A stretch of DNA of 64,000 nucleotides from Belliella pelovolcani (GCF_900156785.1 NZ_FTOP01000005.1:186001-250000); one strand, 5' to 3'. Positions 34,145 through 43,362 are shown, numbered from the stretch's first letter. Program-made: numbers and translations. Notes: generated by a model from the sequence alone, not told the origin.

Positions 34145-36061
34145 ATGGGAAAAATCATAGGTATTGACTTGGGTACGACCAACTCCTGTGTTGCTGTAAT
34201 GGAAGGTAACGAGCCGGTGGTGATCCAAAACTCAGAAGGTAGAAGAACAACTCCTTCTATAGTAGCATTCTTGGACAATGGAAATGGAGAGAGAAAAGTA
34301 GGGGATCCTGCCAAGCGTCAGGCCATCACTAACCCTGCCAATACCATTTCTTCTGTTAAGAGATTTATGGGTAAGAAGTTCTCTGAAGTTTCTGAGGAGA
34401 AAAAACATGCTTCTTACAAAGTAGAACAAGGTCCTAATGACACTGTAGCTGTAAAAATCGGTGACAGATCATATACTCCACAAGAACTTTCTGCAATGAT
34501 CCTTCAGAAAATGAAGAGCACTGCAGAGGATTTCTTGGGTCAGGAAGTGACTGAAGCGGTTATCACTGTGCCAGCTTACTTCAATGATGCAGAGCGTCAG
34601 GCTACCAAAGAAGCTGGACAGATTGCAGGTCTTGAAGTAAAAAGAATTATCAACGAGCCTACGGCAGCAGCTTTGGCTTATGGTATGGATAAGAAAAACC
34701 AAGATATGAAGATCGCAGTGTATGACCTTGGTGGTGGTACATTTGATGTGTCTATCTTAGAGTTGGGTGATGGCGTATTCGAAGTGAAATCTACCAATGG
34801 TGATGTCCACCTCGGTGGTGATGACTTTGACCAAGTGATCATCAACTGGCTTGCCGACGAGTTCAAGTCAGAAGAACAAATCGATCTTAGACAAGACCCG
34901 ATGGCACTTCAAAGATTGAAAGAAGCTGCTGAAAAAGCTAAAATCGAATTATCAAGCTCTTCTTCAACAGAAATCAACTTGCCATACATCACTGCAACAC
35001 AGTCTGGTCCTAAGCACTTGGTGAGGACCTTGAGCAGGGCAAAATTTGAGCAGCTTTCAGAGGATTTGGTAAGAAGGTCTATGGAGCCTTGTAAAAAAGC
35101 ACTTCAGGATGCGGGACTTTCTGCCTCTGATATCGATGAAGTTATCTTGGTAGGTGGTTCTACAAGGATTCCTAAGATTCAAGAGGAAGTGGAGAAGTTC
35201 TTCGGCAAGAAGCCATCCAAAGGCGTAAACCCAGATGAAGTAGTGGCAATCGGTGCAGCGATCCAAGGTGGTGTTTTGACTGGTGAGGTGAAAGATGTAC
35301 TTCTTTTGGATGTGACGCCTCTTTCATTGGGTATAGAGACCATGGGCGGTGTGTTTACCAAATTGATCGAAGCTAACACAACCATTCCTTCCAAGAAGTC
35401 TGAGGTGTTCTCTACCGCTGCTGACAATCAGCCGGCTGTTGATATCCATGTATTGCAAGGAGAAAGACCTTTGGCTAAGGATAATAGAACGATTGGTAGA
35501 TTCCAATTGACAGATATTCCACCAGCTCCAAGAGGCGTTCCTCAGATCGAAGTGACATTTGACATCGATGCCAATGGTATCTTGAATGTGTCAGCAAAAG
35601 ATAAAGGAACTGGTAAAGAGCAAAAAATCAAGATCGAAGCTTCTTCAGGTTTGTCTCAAGACGATATCGAAAGAATGAAGAGAGAAGCAGAAGCAAATGC
35701 TGCTACTGACAAAGCTGAGAAAGAAAAAATCGAGAAACTCAACGGCGCTGATAGCTTGATCTTCCAGACAGAGAAGCAATTGAAGGAATATGGTGAGAAG
35801 TTGTCAGAAGGCAATAAATCCAATATCTCTGCAGCTCTGGAAACCTTGAAAACTGCACATCAGTCTCAAGACTTGGCAGGAATCGATGCTGCTATGGAAG
35901 GTTTGAACAAGGCTTGGGAAGCTGCTTCTCAAGAAATCTACAATGCTACGCAAGGTGCAGGAGCTCAAGCAGGCCCTGATGCTAGCGCTGGTGGATCTGC
36001 CGAAGCTGGGGACGGTGTGTCAGATGTAGATTACGAAGAAGTATCTGAAGATAAAAAGTAA
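34145..36061 (+). CDS. dnaK: Chaperone DnaK (Hsp70)
   Basis: The 638-residue ATP-dependent Hsp70 chaperone. It begins [20 protein letters not shown] and shows [20 protein letters not shown], the phosphate-2 loop [15 protein letters not shown], and [15 protein letters not shown] in the ATPase domain. The substrate-binding domain starts near residue 390 ([18 protein letters not shown]), and the acidic tail ends [12 protein letters not shown]. It is not linked to grpE or dnaJ. It has a sigma-54-like promoter and a strong terminator, so is probably transcribed alone. Confidence 0.99.
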   Translation: MGKIIGIDLGTTNSCVAVMEGNEPVVIQNSEGRRTTPSIVAFLDNGNGERKVGDPAKRQAITNPANTISSVKRFMGKKFSEVSEEKKHASYKVEQGPNDTVAVKIGDRSYTPQELSAMILQKMKSTAEDFLGQEVTEAVITVPAYFNDAERQATKEAGQIAGLEVKRIINEPTAAALAYGMDKKNQDMKIAVYDLGGGTFDVSILELGDGVFEVKSTNGDVHLGGDDFDQVIINWLADEFKSEEQIDLRQDPMALQRLKEAAEKAKIELSSSSSTEINLPYITATQSGPKHLVRTLSRAKFEQLSEDLVRRSMEPCKKALQDAGLSASDIDEVILVGGSTRIPKIQEEVEKFFGKKPSKGVNPDEVVAIGAAIQGGVLTGEVKDVLLLDVTPLSLGIETMGGVFTKLIEANTTIPSKKSEVFSTAADNQPAVDIHVLQGERPLAKDNRTIGRFQLTDIPPAPRGVPQIEVTFDIDANGILNVSAKDKGTGKEQKIKIEASSGLSQDDIERMKREAEANAATDKAEKEKIEKLNGADSLIFQTEKQLKEYGEKLSEGNKSNISAALETLKTAHQSQDLAGIDAAMEGLNKAWEAASQEIYNATQGAGAQAGPDASAGGSAEAGDGVSDVDYEEVSEDKK

Positions 36062-36078
36062 TTCAGAACTAAACCAAC

Positions 36079-36120
36079 AAAAAACGGCATCTGTAGCGAG
36101 ACTATGGATGCCGTTTTTTT
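36079..36120 (+). terminator. Terminator after dnaK
   Basis: AAAAAACGGCATC and GATGCCGTTTTTT pair around a 15-nt loop, with a T run. It starts 17 bases past the stop. Confidence 0.9.
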
Positions 36121-36433
36121 GAGAGTCAAGATGCAAGATATTTAGGTCGAGAAATCTTGGAGGCTAGAGACTGATATTTGCTGGCGCGATATATATGGAT
36201 ATATGTCTTGAGGCGATATATTAGAGGCATGTGAATAAGAGAATTATTCTTAAAAAAGGGCAAGTAATTTCAGGACAGGATAAGGAATCCAACGTTACGT
36301 GAATCCGTTGCGCCAGTAGCGTGAAAAAAAACAAATTCAACCCTTCCATTTCATCCTTCATCCCTCCTATTTCATCCTTTTCGACGCTCTTGTTTCTTTT
36401 TTCTAAATAAGCGGATCGTTAACAACACTACCA
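36121..36433. other. Intergenic region with short direct repeats before the GroES-like gene
   Basis: No gene is supported. Two repeated words are visible: GCGATATAT occurs twice (around 36185 and 36213), and ATTTCATCCTT occurs twice in a pyrimidine-rich tract (around 36348 and 36369). Function, if any, is unknown; the promoter of the next gene should lie here but no consensus match was found. Confidence 0.4.
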
Positions 36434-36808
36434 ATGCAACTAACTGCTGACAATAAATTAAAAAAGATCATCATCGTCGGTGACCGAGTATTGATCAAAT
36501 TGAGGAAGGCTGACGAAAAGACTTCTTCGGGTCTATATCTGCCACCTGGGGTACAAGAAAAAGAAAAGGTACAGCAAGGCTATATCATCAAAACTGGCCC
36601 TGGTTACCCTATTCCTTCCCCTGTAGAGGATGATGAACCATGGAGAGACAGAGATGAAAGTATCAAATATATTCCTCTTCAAGCCAAAGAAGGTGACTTG
36701 GCTATCTTCTTGGTCAATGGGAGCTACGAGGTGATCTATGAAGGTGAAAAATACTTCATCGTCCCGCAACATTCAATCTTGATGTTGGAGAGGGAAGAGG
36801 AATTGTGA
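36434..36808 (+). CDS. GroES-like (Cpn10) protein, stand-alone
   Basis: A 124-residue protein with the Cpn10 fold pattern: IIIVGDRVLIKLRKADEKTS, SGLYLPPGVQEKEKVQQGYI, and the C-terminal GEKYFIVPQHSILMLE. It is about 25-30 residues longer than classical GroES because of an insertion (GPGYPIPSPVEDDEPWRDRD) in the middle. No groEL follows; the next gene is the convergent hemB. This looks like the extra GroES paralogue found in many Bacteroidota. Whether it caps a GroEL is unknown. Confidence 0.85.
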   Translation: MQLTADNKLKKIIIVGDRVLIKLRKADEKTSSGLYLPPGVQEKEKVQQGYIIKTGPGYPIPSPVEDDEPWRDRDESIKYIPLQAKEGDLAIFLVNGSYEVIYEGEKYFIVPQHSILMLEREEEL

Positions 36809-36898
36809 AAATTACAATAAGAGAAATGATTTTCTGCAAAGACAACAGATAAATTCGATGAATTGATATACAGGTAAAAAAGCTTGTGATGTTAAATC

Positions 36899-36940
36899 AA
36901 AAAAGCCATTTGACTCTGTTGATGTCAAATGGCTTTTTTT
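36899..36940. terminator. Shared bidirectional terminator, GroES-like gene and hemB
   Basis: AAAAAAGCCATTTGAC and GTCAAATGGCTTTTTT form a 16-bp stem around TCTGTTGAT. The T run on the plus strand overlaps the TAA stop of hemB. Confidence 0.93.
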
Positions 36941-37910
36941 ACTTTTTCTCAAGCAATGCATATTCCTTTGCGAAGTAGCTCAAGATTACATTGGCCCCGG
37001 CTCGTTTGATGCTGAGGAGGGACTCTAGCATGGCTCTTTCTCCGTCTAGCCATCCTCTTTCTGCAGAGGCTTTGATCATGGCATATTCTCCGCTGACATT
37101 GTACGCTGCGATGGGCAGATTCGAATTGTCTTTCAATAAGCGGATGACATCCAAGTAGGCCAAAGCTGGCTTGACCATCAAGAAGTCAGCGCCTTCTTCA
37201 GTGTCCAAATCGGCCTCAATCAGAGCTTCGTGGTAGTTGGCGGAATCCATTTGGTATGTTTTCTTATCGCCAGATTTCGGTGCAGAATCCAATGCATCAC
37301 GGAAAGGGCCATAGAAAGCCGATGCGTACTTAGCTGTATAAGACATGATGGATACATTTGTGTAGCCATTTTCATCTAGTACATTTCTGATGTATCCGAC
37401 TCTTCCGTCCATCATGTCAGATGGGCCAAGGATGTCAGCTCCAGCTTGTGCTTGTGCTAGTGACATTTTTCCTAAGATCTCTAAGGTTTCGTCGTTGAGG
37501 ATTTGTCCATTTTCGACCAAGCCATCATGGCCATCTGAACTATAAGGATCCATAGCCACATCAGTCATCACCACGATCTCAGGAAAAGTAGTCTTGATTT
37601 TATGGATGGCTTTGAGGTAAAAGGTCTCAGGGTTGTAGCTTTCTGTAGCATACTTGTCTTTTTTGCTTTCAGGGTATGCAGGGAAAATGTCAAAAGCCAT
37701 GATCCCCAAATTGACACAGTCTTCGATCTCTTTCAGCATGAGGTCCAAAGAGTATCTGTAGATGCCTGGCATGGAAGCTACTTCTACCTTTTGATTGACA
37801 CCATCGATCAAAAACATGGGAAATATGAAATCTTTGACAGAAAGTCTGGTTTCTTCCACCATGTTTCTGATGGCTTGAGACTTTCTATTCCTTCTAGGTC
37901 TTCTTTGCAT
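36939..37910 (-). CDS. hemB: Porphobilinogen synthase (ALA dehydratase)
   Basis: HemB condenses two 5-aminolevulinates to porphobilinogen. I chose the ATG at 37910 (MQRRPRRNRKSQAIRNMVEE), the usual N-terminus; a GTG at 37940 would overlap the TlpA-like gene. Schiff-base lysines are in MSYTAKYASAFYGPFRDA and DFLMVKPALAYLDV. The metal-loop region reads DVAMDPYSSDGHDGLV, with no Cys, so it is the Mg/K-dependent type rather than the zinc type. The 323-residue product is of normal length. It ends on a hairpin shared with the convergent GroES-like gene. Confidence 0.97.
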   Translation of the reverse strand: MQRRPRRNRKSQAIRNMVEETRLSVKDFIFPMFLIDGVNQKVEVASMPGIYRYSLDLMLKEIEDCVNLGIMAFDIFPAYPESKKDKYATESYNPETFYLKAIHKIKTTFPEIVVMTDVAMDPYSSDGHDGLVENGQILNDETLEILGKMSLAQAQAGADILGPSDMMDGRVGYIRNVLDENGYTNVSIMSYTAKYASAFYGPFRDALDSAPKSGDKKTYQMDSANYHEALIEADLDTEEGADFLMVKPALAYLDVIRLLKDNSNLPIAAYNVSGEYAMIKASAERGWLDGERAMLESLLSIKRAGANVILSYFAKEYALLEKK

Positions 37911-37939
37911 AACTGAACTTGTTTCCTGCAAAGTTAACA

Positions 37940-38446
37940 CTATTCGGCGGAAGCCTGTTTGTCCAAGAAGGTCTTAATTTTTTGAATATTTGCTGGTGAA
38001 GCACCAATGAAGACCTCTTCTACTTCTCCGTCTTTGTTGATTAAGATGTGTAGTGGAATGGCAGTACCCCCTCTTTGCTTGTCTAGTGCTTTGAGTAAAC
38101 TGATACTACGAGCATCTCCAAAACTTAATTCATAATCAAATTTAAAATCTGGTCTCTTTTTGAGGAAGGATTTGTAGGTGCTCATTGGTTCGTTGGAAAA
38201 AGCCAAGAATCTCACATTCTTGTTACTGTATTCTTGAACCAGCTCATTCATCTCAGGTATTTCTCTGATGCATGGGCCACACCAAGTTGCCCAAATATTG
38301 ATCACCGCAGCTTCGCCTTGTGCCAATTCGGAAATGTCAGCATTCTTTTTTAATGCATTGTTGAATTCAGCTTTGAAATTGTTGTTGTCGTTTGCTCCAG
38401 TGTTGATCAGAAGCAGACAGGTCAAAATTGTTAAAATGATTTTCAT
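37940..38446 (-). CDS. TlpA/ResA-like thioredoxin-fold protein
   Basis: A 168-residue exported thioredoxin-fold protein. A signal peptide (MKIILTILTCLLLINTGA) is followed by a domain with AVINIWATWCGPCIREIPEM, where WCGPC (about residues 54-58) is the redox site, and GGTAIPLHILINKDGEVEE containing the cis-Pro. It probably acts as a periplasmic disulfide reductase. It begins 107 bases after the porin stop, with a terminator between, and leads into hemB, which starts 30 bases after its stop, so hemB may share its transcript. Confidence 0.9.
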   Translation of the reverse strand: MKIILTILTCLLLINTGANDNNNFKAEFNNALKKNADISELAQGEAAVINIWATWCGPCIREIPEMNELVQEYSNKNVRFLAFSNEPMSTYKSFLKKRPDFKFDYELSFGDARSISLLKALDKQRGGTAIPLHILINKDGEVEEVFIGASPANIQKIKTFLDKQASAE

Positions 38447-38493
38447 AGTAGTGAATTTTATAGATCACTAAATATATAATTTTAGTTTGAAAA

Positions 38494-38524
38494 ATAAAAA
38501 AAGCAGGAAACATAGTTGCCTGCT
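38494..38524 (-). terminator. Terminator after the porin gene
   Basis: On the minus strand AGCAGG and CCTGCT pair around an 11-nt loop, followed by TTTTTTTATTTTT. It lies 29 bases past the porin stop. Confidence 0.8.
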
Positions 38525-38552
38525 CTTGATCGTATATAGACTAAACTTTATT

Positions 38553-39758
38553 TTAGAAGTTGATTTGTGCTTGGAGTCTGAGTAGAGATCCTTTTTGTCT
38601 GTTTTCAGGATTGAGGGAATTTTCAAATGTCCTGTCAGAGATGGTGTACATGGCTACCAATTCAAAATTTCTGTGGGGCTGCCATTCTACACCTATTTCC
38701 AATTCTTTTACGCGATGCTTGGTAGCATCTAATTCGTGTTTTTTGCCTCCTTTGTAGTAGTGATATCTGGTAAAAGGGATGAAGATATCATTGCCTTTTT
38801 TCAAGAAGTAGGAAGCCAATACATAACCTCCTTCAAGTGGTGCATCTTGCACAGAATTAGTCTCTGGATCATACTCTGGGCCTCTACCCCAATTGAATTC
38901 AGCTTGGATACCAAATGGCTGTGGATAGAGGATAAAGCTTGGCCCGTACCTGAACTCCTCAAATTCTGTCTGATCAAAATCCGTTTGAGGATTGCGGTTT
39001 ATGACAAATTTGCCTGTGTAACCTTGGAAGGAAGTCTCGATGATCTGTCCAGATTCTAACTCAAAAGGGTATGTGACTCTTGATACTATATGGAGGCTAT
39101 TGTTTTTGTCAGGTTGATTGGCTGTCTGTCCATTATATAGACCAAGTCCGAACACTCCATAATCTCCCGAGCCTTTCAGACCAGAAGAGACCAATTCGCT
39201 GAAACGTCTCCTGATTTTGGTTGGTGCGTAATAGAACATCACACCAATGTCCCTTTCGTTTGCTACCGCTGAATTGAGTCCATCATGTCTATCAAGTGGG
39301 ATTCTATTTTGACTGGATTGAAGGTTTTCAAAGCCAAAAGGGACTTTGCTTTGTCCGATTCTAAGTCTGAATTCTTGCTTTTGATCTAAGCCTAGGTCGA
39401 AGTATGCATCCCTGATTTGAGCGAAGTTTCCACCTCCAGACGCAAAATCAGGTTGGATGTAGAAATAGACTTTTTCGTGAATTTGACCATAGAAGATCAT
39501 CCTAATTCGTCTGAAGAAAAAGCCACCATTCTCTCCCCAAGAGCGATCACACTGCTCGCATTGCAGGTCAGGGTTGGTTTCAAATAGTCTATTGTACCTC
39601 AGCTGAGCATAACCACGCAGCTGAATGGTTTCATACCAGGGTTTCCTGAGTATTTGTTTGACTTCCTCTGTTGCTACAGAGTCTCTATCGATGTTCCTTG
39701 CAAAAACATCCACAGAGCAGATCATCATAGAGATGATCAGAGCGATTTTGATTCGCAT
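38553..39758 (-). CDS. OprP/OprO-type phosphate-selective porin-like protein
   Basis: A 401-residue outer-membrane barrel. The ATG at 39758 starts a signal peptide (MRIKIALIISMMICSVDVFA); a longer frame to 39815 lacks one. The mature part shows IQLRGYAQLRYNRLF, FFFRRIRMIFYGQIHEKVYF, IQPDFASGG, IRDAYFDLGLDQKQEFRLRI, QSKVPFGFENLQSS, typical of the porin O/P family, and ends RLQAQINF with a C-terminal Phe. A CEQCD pair near residue 65 is unusual in a barrel strand region. Specificity for phosphate is a family label only. The upstream DNA holds two long palindromic repeats. Confidence 0.85.
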   Translation of the reverse strand: MRIKIALIISMMICSVDVFARNIDRDSVATEEVKQILRKPWYETIQLRGYAQLRYNRLFETNPDLQCEQCDRSWGENGGFFFRRIRMIFYGQIHEKVYFYIQPDFASGGGNFAQIRDAYFDLGLDQKQEFRLRIGQSKVPFGFENLQSSQNRIPLDRHDGLNSAVANERDIGVMFYYAPTKIRRRFSELVSSGLKGSGDYGVFGLGLYNGQTANQPDKNNSLHIVSRVTYPFELESGQIIETSFQGYTGKFVINRNPQTDFDQTEFEEFRYGPSFILYPQPFGIQAEFNWGRGPEYDPETNSVQDAPLEGGYVLASYFLKKGNDIFIPFTRYHYYKGGKKHELDATKHRVKELEIGVEWQPHRNFELVAMYTISDRTFENSLNPENRQKGSLLRLQAQINF

Positions 39759-39966
39759 GCTAGGAAGATTTTTAAATAAGAAGTATTGTACAGCGTGACA
39801 AAGGTGAGAAGCCAATATTTCTTTATGATGATGTAGAAATTAAGTATTTGTTATCCTCTCGATGCTTTATAAACATGATGTAGGGGTTTTAAAAATGTAT
39901 GAATGTGAAAAATGTGTCAATAGGATGTAAATAGCGGTATTTGGTGTGTTAAGGGAATGTTAAGTC

Positions 39967-40146
39967 AATGGAACGCAGATGACGCTGATTGGGTGGATTT
40001 ACGCAGATGAATTTTTGATCTGTGATCATCTGCTAGATCTGTGTCATCAGTGTGCTATTTTAATGGAACGCGGATGATTCGGATACTCTCTGATTGGTTT
40101 TTTATCTGTGACTATCAGTTGCATCTGCGTCATCCGCGTTCTATTT
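39967..40146. repeat. Tandem pair of long imperfect palindromes
   Basis: Unit 1 (39967-40061) and unit 2 (40062-40146) each begin AATGGAACGC and end with its near-complement (TGTGCTATTT and CGCGTTCTATTT). The arms contain recurring words such as ACGCAGATGA, ATCTGTGTCATC and ATCTGCGTCATCCGCG, so each unit could form a long hairpin. The same kind of GATGACGC/ATCTGCGTCATC repeat is familiar from other Bacteroidota genomes. They fill the space between the porin's upstream region and the HAD gene. Confidence 0.75.
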
Positions 40147-40150
40147 CAAG

Positions 40151-40801
40151 TTAAAATAAAGCTAAGACGGTTTGCAATTTTAGGTTTTGGTAGTCTGTGA
40201 TATACAAATTACATGGCGGGAGCTCTTCTTTGGTATGTGAGGACAATACGCCGACTACTTTCATGCCAGCATTCAGAGCTGCTGATACTCCAGAGAAGGA
40301 GTCTTCAAATACAAGGCAGTTGTCTGGTGAGACATTGAGGTTGTTGGCAGATTTGAGATAGACTTCTGGATCAGGCTTGTGCTTGCTTACATGCTCACTG
40401 GCTAGTACGGATTCCATTTTGTCTAATAATGATAGCTTTCCAGCAATCAATTCAAGGTTGGCCATGGGTGCCGAAGTAGCCACTCCTGTAAGGAGTTTGT
40501 TGGATTTTAATTGATCTAGAAACTCCAAGTAGCCAGTGATTGGATTGACTTGATCTTCATAGATTTCTCTGAATAGGCTTTCTTTTTCATCCTCTAGCTG
40601 AAGCAATTCTTCGCCTGCTATTTTTCTGCCAAAAAAATGACTCATGATATATGAATTACTCTTGCCATACATGTGGTCTGCAAATTCTGCTTCTGTTGGG
40701 TACATATTTCTTCTGGCAAAAAATGACTTAAAGGCTTGTGAGTGAAAAGGATTGGTATGGCAGATGACTCCGTCCATATCGAAAATAATTGCTTTGTTCA
40801 T
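40151..40801 (-). CDS. HAD-superfamily phosphatase / beta-phosphoglucomutase-like
   Basis: A 216-residue HAD hydrolase. The ATG at 40801 puts the nucleophile motif at the N-terminus: MNKAIIFDMDGVICHTNPFH. The cap domain follows, then motif II LLTGVATSAPMANLEL, the motif III Lys in SKHKPDPEVYLKSAN, and motif IV CLVFEDSFSGVSAALNAGM. It fits the subgroup with beta-phosphoglucomutase and sugar-phosphate phosphatases; the substrate cannot be told by eye. Its stop lies only four bases from the palindromic repeat. Confidence 0.9.
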   Translation of the reverse strand: MNKAIIFDMDGVICHTNPFHSQAFKSFFARRNMYPTEAEFADHMYGKSNSYIMSHFFGRKIAGEELLQLEDEKESLFREIYEDQVNPITGYLEFLDQLKSNKLLTGVATSAPMANLELIAGKLSLLDKMESVLASEHVSKHKPDPEVYLKSANNLNVSPDNCLVFEDSFSGVSAALNAGMKVVGVLSSHTKEELPPCNLYITDYQNLKLQTVLALF

Positions 40802-40921
40802 GGTTAAATAGGCTCTTTGAATTGGTAAAGCTAACAAAAAAAGAAAAGAAGACTTAATATTACAGAAAGCTATAGTTATGCCATAATATGTATATTTAAA
40901 TATTGTTCAGTAATTATGGAA

Positions 40922-40951
40922 ATCCCTCCAAGGTCTCAAATATCTTGGAGG
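40922..40951. terminator. Hairpin between rocD and the HAD gene
   Basis: ATCCCTCCAAG and CTTGGAGGGAT form a perfect 11-bp stem around an 8-nt loop. The T run (CTTTTT) is on the plus strand, whereas both neighbours are minus-strand genes, so its use as rocD's terminator is less certain. Confidence 0.55.
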
Positions 40952-41000
40952 GATCTTTTTCAGAAATATTCACATTCCAATCTTAGAAAATATCTAAGAA

Positions 41001-41030
41001 TAACTTGTCCGCAGCGACGGATCCAATATC
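41001..41030 (-). repeat. Dispersed palindromic repeat, copy C (inverted)
   Basis: Reverse complement of the copy at 43.0 kb with a few changes: TAACTTGTCCGC, then AGCGA, then CGGATCCAATATC. The left flank AAAATATCTAAGAA also resembles copy B at 54.3 kb. Confidence 0.7.
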
Positions 41031-41094
41031 CCTAAATAGCTGTTGCCAATATTTCAACTTTATTTCAATCGTATTTCTACGATATTTCGAGTTA

Positions 41095-42369
41095 TCACCT
41101 GTCAAACTCCTTCACCACCTTCTCTATAATATCACAGCACTCATGCAATTGCTCTTCGGTCATCACCAAAGGTGGGGCAAAGCGAATAATATTACCATGG
41201 GTTGGTTTGGCTAATAGCCCATTGTCTTTCAAGGCTACACACATGTCCCAAGCTGTAGCGCTGTCTTCGGAGTCATTGACAACTACTGCATTGAGTAAGC
41301 CTTTTCCTCTTACCAGCTTCAAGATGCTGTATTGATCTACGAGCACTTGCATTCTCTCTCGGAAGATTTTTCCAAGTTTACGTGCATTCACTGCTAGCTT
41401 TTCGTCTCTCACTACTTCTAAGGCAGTCATGGCAACTTTAGCACCTAGAGGGTTTCCACCAAAAGTAGAACCATGTTGCCCTGGTTTGATGACATTCATG
41501 ATGTCATTGTTTGCAAGAACGGCTGACACGGGGTAGAATCCACCAGAAATAGCTTTTCCCAAGATCAACATGTCAGGTTGCGTGTAGCTAGCTTGCTTTT
41601 CACAATGTGCTTCGCAGTTACAGTTGCCACATACAGCTAACAGTGAACCTGTTCTTGCGATACCCGTTTGGATTTCATCAGCGATGAACAGGACATTTTT
41701 GGCTTTGCAGGCTTCAGAAGCTTTTCGGATAAAATCCTCAGCTGGTGTATATACACCTGCTTCGCCTTGAATCGGTTCTACGAGGAAGGCGACTACGTTT
41801 TTATCTTCCAATGCTTTTTCCAAAGCTGGGATGTCATCATAAGGTATTTTGACAAATCCGGGGGTGTATGGGCCAAAGTTTTTTCTAGCATTTTCATCAT
41901 TAGAAAATGAAATAACGGTGGTCGTTCTGCCATGAAAGTTGTTTTCAGCGACAATGATTACAGCCTCATTCTCGGCAACTCCTTTTTTCTCATATCCCCA
42001 TTTTCTTGCGATTTTGAGGGCAGTTTCCACGCCTTCTGCGCCAGTATTCATAGGAAGCACTTTGTCAAATCCAAAGTATTCCGTGATGTATTTTTCAAAA
42101 GGACCAAGTACATCATTGAAAAATGCACGAGAAGTTAAAGTCAATGTTCCAGCCTGCTCGATCAGGGCATCTTTGATCCTAGGGTGGCAATGACCTTGAT
42201 TGACTGCTGAATAAGCGGAAAGAAAATCGTAATACTTTTTGCCTTCTACATCCCATAGAAACACGCCTTCTCCCTTGCTCAATACTACCGGTAGTGGGTG
42301 GTAATTGTGCGCTCCATACTTGTCTTCCAGCTCGATAGCTTGTTTACTTGAGTTTATTGTTTCCATCAT
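41095..42369 (-). CDS. rocD: Ornithine--oxo-acid aminotransferase
   Basis: This PLP enzyme converts ornithine and 2-oxoglutarate to glutamate semialdehyde and glutamate. The 424-residue product starts MMETINSSKQAIELEDKYGA; the longer frame to 42456 is rejected as it adds 29 atypical residues. Motifs are YDFLSAYSAVNQGHCHPRI, LPMNTGAEGVETALKIARKW, FHGRTTTVISFS, the Asp in FIADEIQTGIARTG and PLP Lys in LILGKAISGGFYPVSA. Between the last two is a Cys-rich insert, CGNCNCEAHCEKQ, not found in classical RocD. It is flanked by two dispersed repeats in opposite orientation. Confidence 0.95.
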   Translation of the reverse strand: MMETINSSKQAIELEDKYGAHNYHPLPVVLSKGEGVFLWDVEGKKYYDFLSAYSAVNQGHCHPRIKDALIEQAGTLTLTSRAFFNDVLGPFEKYITEYFGFDKVLPMNTGAEGVETALKIARKWGYEKKGVAENEAVIIVAENNFHGRTTTVISFSNDENARKNFGPYTPGFVKIPYDDIPALEKALEDKNVVAFLVEPIQGEAGVYTPAEDFIRKASEACKAKNVLFIADEIQTGIARTGSLLAVCGNCNCEAHCEKQASYTQPDMLILGKAISGGFYPVSAVLANNDIMNVIKPGQHGSTFGGNPLGAKVAMTALEVVRDEKLAVNARKLGKIFRERMQVLVDQYSILKLVRGKGLLNAVVVNDSEDSATAWDMCVALKDNGLLAKPTHGNIIRFAPPLVMTEEQLHECCDIIEKVVKEFDR

Positions 42370-42517
42370 AAAATTATTTTTCTTGTCAATTCGACCTTCC
42401 TGAGAAGATTTTTCCAAATCCACACTACAGGTGTAAAGGTAATATTTTGTTTTCAAAGTAAAATTCTAAAGGGGATTTTTGAAAGGGGGGTGGAGGAGTT
42501 GATTATGTATTCGGAAA

Positions 42518-42871
42518 ATTGAACAAAAAATCGGTGCTGGTAATGGCACAATTTCTAAGGCAGTAGGGAAGGATAAGGATATTCAAACCAAGTGGATAGA
42601 ACTTTTTGTGATGCATTTTCCTGAGGTCAATCCTGTTTGGTTATTAACTGGAGAAGGTGAAATGCTTATAATGAAAACCGAAAATGATGTAATCGATCCT
42701 ATATTCAAAGAAAGCGATCCTGTTTATGGTCATTTGAGTAAGGAGCAACATTTGGAGATTGTGAATTCTTTAAAGCAAGTAATTTCAGCTCTTGAGGGGC
42801 AGTTAGAGCAAAAGGAAAGGATTATTCAACTGAAAGATAGGATTATAAAAGATTTGGAGGCGAAAAGCTAA
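42518..42871 (+). pseudogene. Truncated helix-turn-helix repressor-like gene
   Basis: In one frame, IEQKIGAGNGTISKAVGKDK, then HFPEVNPVWLLTGEGEM, match the middle and end of the small phage-repressor-like HTH proteins common in Bacteroidota, where about 20 residues with a Met normally come first. Here the frame is closed by TGA at 42500-42502 and no start codon precedes the match; the first usable GTG (42608) would remove the DNA-binding helices. The C-terminus is a leucine-rich coiled coil (LKQVISALEGQLEQKERI). It looks 5'-truncated. Confidence 0.65.
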
Positions 42872-43000
42872 GTTGTCAATTCTGTTTTATTATAAATCTT
42901 AAAGGTTTATTTTGAATAACAGAATTCGGACTTTTTATTATATGTGTATCCGCAATTAGACAACTAACTAATTCAAATTAGATCTTGGATCAGCTCGATA

Positions 43001-43049
43001 CTAATTGATATTGGATCCGCCGTAGCGGACAAGTTATTCATTGATATTT
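43001..43049 (+). repeat. Dispersed palindromic repeat, copy A
   Basis: Core GGATCCGCCGTAGCGGACAA (43013-43032) contains the hairpin TCCGC-CGTA-GCGGA and is flanked by AATTGATATT on the left and ATTGATATTT on the right. Apart from the truncated-repressor end, the 326 bases between 42872 and 43197 hold nothing else recognisable. Confidence 0.75.
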
Positions 43050-43170
43050 GCTTGAAATAATAGGTTCATTCCAGTTTTTAGGTTCTACTGGCAAGAAAGC
43101 GGATAATCATGTTTTATTTTTTATTCCACTTAAACTTCAAAAATCTCTTAGGTTTATCTAAGCCTGATAG

Positions 43171-43362
<192 letters not shown>

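Noticed and set aside
42544-42560. TGGCAC-N5 pattern resembling a sigma-54 promoter
   Set aside because: It lies inside the coding remnant of the repressor-like gene (NGTIS codons), has no -12 match and no suitable gene behind it.
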